Source: Pseudooceanicola marinus (GTDB lineage: Bacteria; Pseudomonadota; Alphaproteobacteria; Rhodobacterales; Rhodobacteraceae). From it: DNA of 64,000 nt. Below, in pieces: positions 58,760 through 64,000 of the stretch. The stretch is from the NCBI RefSeq assembly GCF_020177265.1, contig NZ_JAIVMC010000001.1:124001-188000 (forward strand), in the 5' to 3' direction. Each line of letters begins with the position of its first letter. The stretch's first letter is position 1. The notes under the pieces were generated by a model, which worked only from the letters and a program-made list of their open reading frames with translations, ran no database searches and was not told the DNA's origin. Position numbers and translations under genes: made by a program.

Positions 58760-59323
58760 ATGTCTGAAGACTTCGAACTCGACACCGACGACCTTTCGCG
58801 CCGCATGGACGGCGCAATGGCGAACCTCAAGACGGAATTCGCCTCGCTGCGGACCGGCCGGGCCTCCTCCTCCATGCTGGAGCCGGTCATGGTCGAGGCC
58901 TATGGCCAGATGACGCCGATCAACCAGGTGGGTACCGTGAACGTGCCGGAACCCCGCATGGTCACCATCAACGTCTGGGACAAGTCGATGGTGAACAAGG
59001 TGGAAAAGGCGATCCGGGAATCGGGCCTGGGGATCAACCCCCAGATGAACGGCACCATCATCATGCTTCCGATCCCCGAACTGAACGAGGAACGCCGCAA
59101 GGAACTGACCAAGGTCGCCGCGCAATATGCCGAACATGCGCGCGTCGCCGTGCGCAACCTGCGCCGCGACGGCATGGACCAGATCAAGAAGGCCAAGGCC
59201 GACGGCCTCTCGGAAGATGACCAGAAGTTCTGGGAATCCGAGGTGCAGGAACTGACCGACACCTACATCAAGAAGGTCGACCAGGCGCTGGAGACCAAGC
59301 AGCAGGAAATCATGCAGGTCTGA
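58760..59323 (+). CDS. frr: Ribosome recycling factor
   Basis: A 187-residue protein with the usual two-domain RRF pattern: [20 protein letters not shown] (helix of domain I), [20 protein letters not shown], and a C-terminal helix hairpin ([20 protein letters not shown], then [20 protein letters not shown]). With EF-G it splits ribosomes after termination. ATG 58760 follows AATCACC. First gene of the frr-uppS-cdsA-dxr-rseP cluster. Confidence 0.98.
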   Translation: MSEDFELDTDDLSRRMDGAMANLKTEFASLRTGRASSSMLEPVMVEAYGQMTPINQVGTVNVPEPRMVTINVWDKSMVNKVEKAIRESGLGINPQMNGTIIMLPIPELNEERRKELTKVAAQYAEHARVAVRNLRRDGMDQIKKAKADGLSEDDQKFWESEVQELTDTYIKKVDQALETKQQEIMQV

Positions 59324-59407
59324 GACCTGGCATGCGGCTGCGACGAAGACCGGAGAAAGGCGGGCCCGGGTCCGCCTTTGCCTGTGACGTACGGGGAGAG
59401 AGCACGC

Positions 59408-60169
59408 ATGGCGGACAGTGAAGAGGCCATGGCCGAGGAAATCTCCCTTGGCACGTCGGGTGATCGCCCCAGGCCCTGCCACGTCGCGATCATCATGGAC
59501 GGCAACGGACGCTGGGCCACGATGCGCGGCCGACCGCGGCTGTTCGGTCACCACGCCGGCGCCCGGCGCGTGCGCGAGATCGTCGAGGCCTGCCCGGATC
59601 TGGGCGTGAAATACCTGACCATCTTCGGCTTTTCGACCGAGAACTGGAAACGCACCCAGATCGAGGTGGCGGGTCTGATGTCGCTGTTCCGGTCCTACAT
59701 CCGCAAGGAGGCGCGCGCGCTGCGCGACCGCAACGTGCGGGTGCGCTTCATCGGCGACCGTCCGGGCCTCGATGAGAAATTGCAGGCGCTGATGGACGAG
59801 CTGGAAGAGATGACGGCCGAGTGCACCGGCACCAACCTGACCATCGCCCTGAACTACGGCGGCCGCGACGAGGTGGCCCGCGCCACCAAGCGCCTGGCCG
59901 AGGACGTGGCGTCGGGTCGCCTGCTGCCCGAGAACGTCGACGAGGAAACCCTGCCGCGCTACCTCGATACCTACGTGCTGCCCGACCCGGACCTGGTGAT
60001 CCGCACCTCTGGCGAGGCGCGCATCTCCAACTTTCTGCTGTGGCAGTCGGCCTATGCGGAATACGAGTTCATCGACACTCTCTGGCCCGACTTCACCCGC
60101 GAGGTCTTCGCCGGTGTGCTGGCCAATTTCGGCAAGCGGGACCGCCGTTTCGGCGGCGCGAAGGGCTAG
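59408..60169 (+). CDS. uppS: Isoprenyl (undecaprenyl) diphosphate synthase
   Basis: A 253-residue cis-prenyl transferase that makes the carrier lipid for cell-wall synthesis. The catalytic Asp lies in HVAIIMDGNGRWATMRGRPR, and RTSGEARISNFLLWQSAYAE with FIDTLWPDF is the signature near the end. ATG 59408 is chosen for family length, following GGGGAGAG-type sequence; an upstream frame to 59378 adds only 10 residues. It is followed by cdsA. Confidence 0.97.
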   Translation: MADSEEAMAEEISLGTSGDRPRPCHVAIIMDGNGRWATMRGRPRLFGHHAGARRVREIVEACPDLGVKYLTIFGFSTENWKRTQIEVAGLMSLFRSYIRKEARALRDRNVRVRFIGDRPGLDEKLQALMDELEEMTAECTGTNLTIALNYGGRDEVARATKRLAEDVASGRLLPENVDEETLPRYLDTYVLPDPDLVIRTSGEARISNFLLWQSAYAEYEFIDTLWPDFTREVFAGVLANFGKRDRRFGGAKG

Positions 60170-60173
60170 GGGC

Positions 60174-60962
60174 ATGGCGGATCGCAAGTGGTCGGATCTG
60201 GCGCCGCGACTGGTGTCGGGCATCGTGATGGTCCTGGGCGGGCTGGCCCTGATCTGGGCCGGCGGGCACTGGTTCCGCATCTTCATCGCCCTGGCCTGCG
60301 GCGGCATGGTGTGGGAGCTGGCGCGGATGTGCGCGCCGCTGCGCCGCGACGTGCCTCTGCAGATGGGGGGCGTGGCCGCCGGGTGCCTGGCGCTGGCGCT
60401 CTACCTGCCGGGGGGCTTCGCGCTGCCTTTCCTGCTGGCGCCCTCGATGGTGGGGCTGTCGCTGCTGCCGCAACGGCGCGCGCTGTTTCTGACCTTCAGC
60501 GCCATGATCCTGATCGCCGGCTACGGCATGGTCGGGCTGCGTGACGGGCAGGGCGCGCTGTGGCTGGGCTGGCTGGTCGCGGTGGTCGTGGTGACCGACG
60601 TGGCGGGCTATTTCGCCGGGCGCATGATCGGTGGTCCGAAGTTCTGGCCGCGTGTCAGCCCGAAGAAGACCTGGTCGGGCACCATCGCGGGTTGGATCGT
60701 GGCCGGCCTCGTCGGCCTGGCCTTCGGTCTGTGGATGGGCGAGGGCGTGCAGCTGGCGGGCGTTTCGGTCGCATTGTCCATGGCCTCGCAGATGGGCGAC
60801 ATTGCCGAAAGCGCGGCCAAGCGGCGCGTGGGCGTCAAGGACAGCTCGAACCTGATCCCCGGCCATGGCGGGCTGATGGACCGCTTCGACGGCATGCTGG
60901 GCGCCTCCCTCATGCTGCTTCTGACCGGCCCCTGGACCGGCCTGTTCTTCATCGCGGGGTAA
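60174..60962 (+). CDS. cdsA: Phosphatidate cytidylyltransferase
   Basis: A 262-residue integral membrane enzyme making CDP-diacylglycerol from phosphatidate and CTP. It has about seven membrane segments, and the catalytic signature SAAKRRVGVKDSSNLIPGHG followed by GLMDRFDG near residue 220. ATG 60174 lies four bases after the uppS stop. Its stop overlaps the dxr start region, so the cluster is co-transcribed. Confidence 0.97.
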   Translation: MADRKWSDLAPRLVSGIVMVLGGLALIWAGGHWFRIFIALACGGMVWELARMCAPLRRDVPLQMGGVAAGCLALALYLPGGFALPFLLAPSMVGLSLLPQRRALFLTFSAMILIAGYGMVGLRDGQGALWLGWLVAVVVVTDVAGYFAGRMIGGPKFWPRVSPKKTWSGTIAGWIVAGLVGLAFGLWMGEGVQLAGVSVALSMASQMGDIAESAAKRRVGVKDSSNLIPGHGGLMDRFDGMLGASLMLLLTGPWTGLFFIAG

Positions 60963-60963
60963 C

Positions 60964-62145
60964 ATGCGCGGGATCACCATCCTCGGGGCCACGGGCTCCA
61001 TCGGTCAGAACACCGTCGATTTAATCGCCCGGCGGCCTGATGATTTCACTGTCGAGGCGCTGACCGGCGGACATAATATCGACCTGCTGGCCGAGGACGC
61101 CCGGCGCCTGGGCGCCAGGCTGGCCGTCACCGCCCACGAAGACCGCTACGCCGATCTGAAGGCCGCGCTGTCCGGAACCGGCATCGAGGTGGCGGCGGGG
61201 CAGGGCGCCCTGATGGAGGCCGCCCAGCGTCCCGCCGACTGGGTGATGTCCGCCATCGTCGGCGCCGCAGGCCTGGCGCCCGGTCTGGCCGCGCTGGAAC
61301 GTGGCGCAGCCCTGGCCCTGGCCAACAAGGAAACCCTGGTCTGCGCCGGGCCGCTGGTGCTGGAGACCGCCGCGCGGTCGGGCGCCGATCTGATCCCCGT
61401 CGACAGCGAACATTCCGCCCTCTACCAGGCCCTGCTGGGCGAAGACATGACGAGCGTGGAGCGGGTCATCATCACCGCCTCCGGCGGCGCCTTCCGTGAC
61501 TGGCCGCTGGAGAAACTGGCGGCGGCCACGCCGGAACAGGCTTCCACCCATCCCAACTGGGCCATGGGGCAGCGGATCACCGTGGATTCGGCCTCGATGT
61601 TCAACAAGGCGCTGGAACTGATCGAGGCGAAGGAATTCTTCCACCTCGATCCGGAGATCATCGAGGTGGTCGTGCACCGCGAAAGCCTGGTGCATGCGCT
61701 GGTCGGTCATATCGACGGCGGCATCCTGGCGCACCTCGGCCCGGCGGACATGCGTCACGCCATCGGCTACGCCCTGAACTGGCCCGCCCGCGTGGATCTG
61801 CCGGTGGAGCGTCTGAACCTGGCGAAGATCGGCCAGCTGACCTTCGAGGCGCCCGATCCCGCGCGCTACCCCGCGCTGGCCATCGCGCAACGGGTCATGC
61901 GCCGGGGCGGTCTGTCGGGGGCGGCGATGAACGCCGCGAAGGAAGTGGCGCTGGACGCCTTCCTCGACCGCCACATCGGATTCATGCAGATGGCCGAGGT
62001 GGTCACACGCGTTCTTGACCGGATAGAGACCGATTCCGGTCTCATTGATGCCGCCTTCGACCTTGATAACGTCCTCTCAATGGACCAGATCGCCAGGGCC
62101 TATGCCTGGGAAAACGTCAATTCCGGCGTTGCGGCGGTGACTTGA
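60964..62145 (+). CDS. dxr: 1-Deoxy-D-xylulose 5-phosphate reductoisomerase
   Basis: A 393-residue enzyme of the MEP isoprenoid pathway. NADPH motif GATGSIGQNTVDLIA; ALANKETLVCAG; the metal/substrate motif VDSEHSALYQALLG; SGGAFRDWPLEKLA; and HPNWAMGQRITVDSASMFNK with ALELIEAKEFF. Full length. It starts two bases after cdsA. Confidence 0.98.
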   Translation: MRGITILGATGSIGQNTVDLIARRPDDFTVEALTGGHNIDLLAEDARRLGARLAVTAHEDRYADLKAALSGTGIEVAAGQGALMEAAQRPADWVMSAIVGAAGLAPGLAALERGAALALANKETLVCAGPLVLETAARSGADLIPVDSEHSALYQALLGEDMTSVERVIITASGGAFRDWPLEKLAAATPEQASTHPNWAMGQRITVDSASMFNKALELIEAKEFFHLDPEIIEVVVHRESLVHALVGHIDGGILAHLGPADMRHAIGYALNWPARVDLPVERLNLAKIGQLTFEAPDPARYPALAIAQRVMRRGGLSGAAMNAAKEVALDAFLDRHIGFMQMAEVVTRVLDRIETDSGLIDAAFDLDNVLSMDQIARAYAWENVNSGVAAVT

Positions 62146-62176
62146 GAGCTTTTCAAATAGGAAGACGTAGACCTTT

Positions 62177-63535
62177 ATGACCAGTTTCCTGCCAGAGTTC
62201 GGCAACGCCCTTTACGTGATCATCGCCTTCGTCGTCGCCCTGTCGATCATCGTCGCGATCCATGAATACGGCCATTACATCATCGGCCGCGTGTCGGGCA
62301 TCAAGGCAGAGGTCTTCTCCCTGGGATTCGGCCCCGTCCTGTTTTCCCGCGTCGACCGTCACGGCACCCGCTGGCAGCTGGCCGCGCTGCCCTTCGGCGG
62401 CTACGTGAAGTTCCTGGGCGATGGTGATGCGGCCTCCTCCGGTCCCGATGAGGAGGCGATTTCGCGCCTCAGCGCAGAGGATCGCCGGCACACCATGCTG
62501 GGCGCGCCGCTCTGGGCACGTTCGGCCACCGTGGCGGCGGGGCCGGTCTTCAATTTCATCCTGTCGATCCTGCTGTTCGCCGGTCTCTTCCTGGCACGGG
62601 GCCAGGTGGCCGAGCCGCTGGCCGTGGGAGAGCTGCGCCCGCTGCCGCCCGCGCTGTCGCAGGGCGCCGATCTGCGCCCAGGGGATGAGATCCTGGCCAT
62701 CGGTGGCGTCGACCTGCCGGGAATGGACGATGCCGAGGGCATGTCCGGCTTCTCCGACGCGCTGCCGCAGGCGGCCCAGCTGGACTACCGCCTGCGCCGC
62801 GATGGCCAGGAGGTGACGGTGCCCGGCCCCTATCCCTATCCGCCCATCGTGCTGCAACTGGCGCCCAACTCGGCCGCCTATGACATCGGCATGAAACCGG
62901 GCGACGTGATCACCGGCATCGACAGCACGCAGATCTTCGCCTTCGACCAGCTGAAGACACGGGTCGAAGGCTCCGAAGGGGCGACTCTGCTGCTGGATGT
63001 CTGGCGGCCCGAGACCGGGGAGACCCTGGAATTCGCCCTGACCCCGCGCCGGGTCGATGAACCCGCGCCCGAAGGCGGCTTCCGCACCGAATGGCGGATC
63101 GGCATTGCCGGGGGCATGGCCTTCGACCTGGCGACCGAACGGGCCGGGGTTCTGGAGTCGCTCCGGGGCGGGGTGCTGCAGACCTGGGGCGTGATCACCA
63201 GCTCGCTGTCTGGCATCTGGCATATGATCACCGGGGCGATTTCGTCCTGCAACATGTCCGGCCCGATCGGCATCGCCAAGACCTCCGGCGCGATGGCCAG
63301 CCAGGGCACCACCAGCTTCCTGTGGTTCGTCGCGGCCCTGTCCACGGGCGTGGGCCTGCTGAACCTATTCCCGGTGCCGATCCTGGACGGCGGGCACCTG
63401 GTCTTCCATGCCTACGAGGCCGTGGCGGGCAAGCCGCCGTCGGACGGTGCGCTGCGGGTTCTGATGGCCGTCGGCCTGACCATCGTGCTGTCGGTTATGG
63501 TCTTTGCCCTGACCAACGACGTTTTCTGCCCCTGA
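62177..63535 (+). CDS. rseP: Site-2 intramembrane protease RseP
   Basis: A 452-residue inner-membrane zinc protease. The zinc motif HEYGHYIIGR is in the first membrane helix; a PDZ domain lies in the middle (LRPGDEILAIGGVDLPGMDD and MKPGDVITGIDS); the third zinc ligand is in LLNLFPVPILDGGHLVFHAY. It cuts anti-sigma factors during envelope stress. The first nine residues before the helix are usual. Last gene of the core cluster visible here. Confidence 0.97.
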   Translation: MTSFLPEFGNALYVIIAFVVALSIIVAIHEYGHYIIGRVSGIKAEVFSLGFGPVLFSRVDRHGTRWQLAALPFGGYVKFLGDGDAASSGPDEEAISRLSAEDRRHTMLGAPLWARSATVAAGPVFNFILSILLFAGLFLARGQVAEPLAVGELRPLPPALSQGADLRPGDEILAIGGVDLPGMDDAEGMSGFSDALPQAAQLDYRLRRDGQEVTVPGPYPYPPIVLQLAPNSAAYDIGMKPGDVITGIDSTQIFAFDQLKTRVEGSEGATLLLDVWRPETGETLEFALTPRRVDEPAPEGGFRTEWRIGIAGGMAFDLATERAGVLESLRGGVLQTWGVITSSLSGIWHMITGAISSCNMSGPIGIAKTSGAMASQGTTSFLWFVAALSTGVGLLNLFPVPILDGGHLVFHAYEAVAGKPPSDGALRVLMAVGLTIVLSVMVFALTNDVFCP

Positions 63536-63704
63536 CGTCCGGGGGCGTCCCGACGGATCGGCGGCCCCCTCCCGGCAGAGGTCATTTCCTGACTCGGCAA
63601 GGGCGGGGGCGCTCCGCCTGATTTTTGCCGCATTCCGATGGGATAACTGTGCGCGATTGCGGGCCCGAGGGGCCCAAGTCGCGTACGGGAAAGGTTGGAA
63701 CGAA

Positions 63705-63836
63705 ATGACGCTTCTTCAGAAAAGCTACCGTGGCCTGTCGGTGCTGTTCGAACTGAACGTCGATCTGTTGCTCTACGCGGGGCTGACGGCGCTGGCGCTT
63801 TCGGCGGGTGCCTACATGGGCCAGATCCTGTTCTGA
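63705..63836 (+). CDS. Small conserved-type membrane protein, 43 residues
   Basis: An open frame of 43 codons after ATG 63705, preceded by GGAAAGGTTGGAACGAA. The protein is MTLLQKSYRGLSVLFELNVD followed by a hydrophobic helix (LLLYAGLTALALSAGAYMGQ) and ends ILF. The pattern of a short basic/polar N-terminus and one membrane helix is typical of small inner-membrane proteins, and I believe similar short proteins exist in Rhodobacterales, but I cannot check. It follows rseP by 170 bases and precedes a terminator. Confidence 0.6.
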   Translation: MTLLQKSYRGLSVLFELNVDLLLYAGLTALALSAGAYMGQILF

Positions 63837-63909
63837 GCGGCCTTTGGCCGGGCCCTGGCGGGCGCTGAAACGGCCATCTCTTCCCCACTTCGGACCCGGG
63901 CCTAACCCG

Positions 63910-63939
63910 ACGCGCGCGGCGACACGTCCCGCGCGTTTT
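63910..63939 (+). terminator. Terminator after the small membrane protein
   Basis: ACGCGCG (63910-63916) pairs with CGCGCGT (63930-63936) with additional GG/CC pairing inside, followed by TTTT. Confidence 0.7.
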
Positions 63940-63945
63940 CCTGTT

Positions 63946-63974
63946 TTGACAAGCGGTTATTAACCCGATACTCA
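63946..63974 (+). promoter_or_regulatory. Possible promoter for the next gene
   Basis: A perfect -35 element TTGACA at 63946-63951 with a weak TACTCA -10 candidate 17 bases later. In related genomes the next gene after rseP is usually bamA; it would lie outside the window. Confidence 0.35.
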
Positions 63975-64000
63975 CGTCTTAACTGGGATGTCTGACTGGG

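Overview
The window looks like chromosomal DNA of a marine-type alphaproteobacterium, most likely Rhodobacterales (Roseobacter/Rhodobacter group). The support is high GC content, a CckA-type hybrid kinase beside recA, an alphaproteobacterial GAAC-N7-GAAC SOS box before recA, many ABC uptake systems, and the order pyrH...frr-uppS-cdsA-dxr-rseP.

Bases 1-10300 are accessory. Four phage-like genes (1-2846) surround a cluster of GGACAGT repeats with a perfect DnaA box. Next is an AT-richer, tightly packed minus-strand operon (3296-5070) encoding a STAS plus GHKL-ATPase protein, a STAS-like DUF4325 protein and an intact PIN-domain nuclease; diverged inverted copies of an intergenic repeat lie on both sides. 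An HxlR regulator faces a saccharopine-dehydrogenase-like gene that is split by a complete IS256-family element (7076-8476) with a perfect 9-bp target duplication; the 3' end of the gene is recovered on the far side. A Na+/Ca2+-type exchanger follows.

Bases 10300-17700 form a candidate metabolic unit: an FAD oxidoreductase and an NMT1/TauA-type ABC transporter, a shikimate-dehydrogenase-like enzyme, a LysR regulator and an isochorismate-synthase-like enzyme. Two similar palindromes with T-N11-A spacing, one before the transporter genes and one before the chorismate enzyme gene, suggest shared control by the LysR protein. Bases 18000-23800 hold a complete peptide-type ABC operon ending in a DUF1684 gene. 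A 0.9-kb stretch without genes then leads to tRNA-Gly(CCC).

Bases 25000-48120 are mostly core genome: a RACo-like ferredoxin/ASKHA protein, guaB, a SorC regulator, a PfkB kinase, an FAD-linked D-lactate-dehydrogenase-type oxidase, an RsmB-like RNA methyltransferase, cckA, a sulfotransferase, recA, alaS, a DUF1330 protein, a ProC-like reductase, typA, a GNAT/FemAB-like protein, ssb, a lytic transglycosylase and an exported protein. A second peptide ABC operon on the minus strand (48218-54402) has both ATPases fused in one chain and lies beside an AraC regulator. The end of the window carries miaA divergent from pyrH, an aldo/keto reductase lying between pyrH and frr, then uppS, cdsA, dxr and rseP (isoprenoid and phospholipid synthesis and envelope stress), and a 43-residue membrane protein.

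The best candidates for something undescribed are the STAS-ATPase/DUF4325/PIN operon and the LysR-linked shikimate/chorismate plus ABC cluster.
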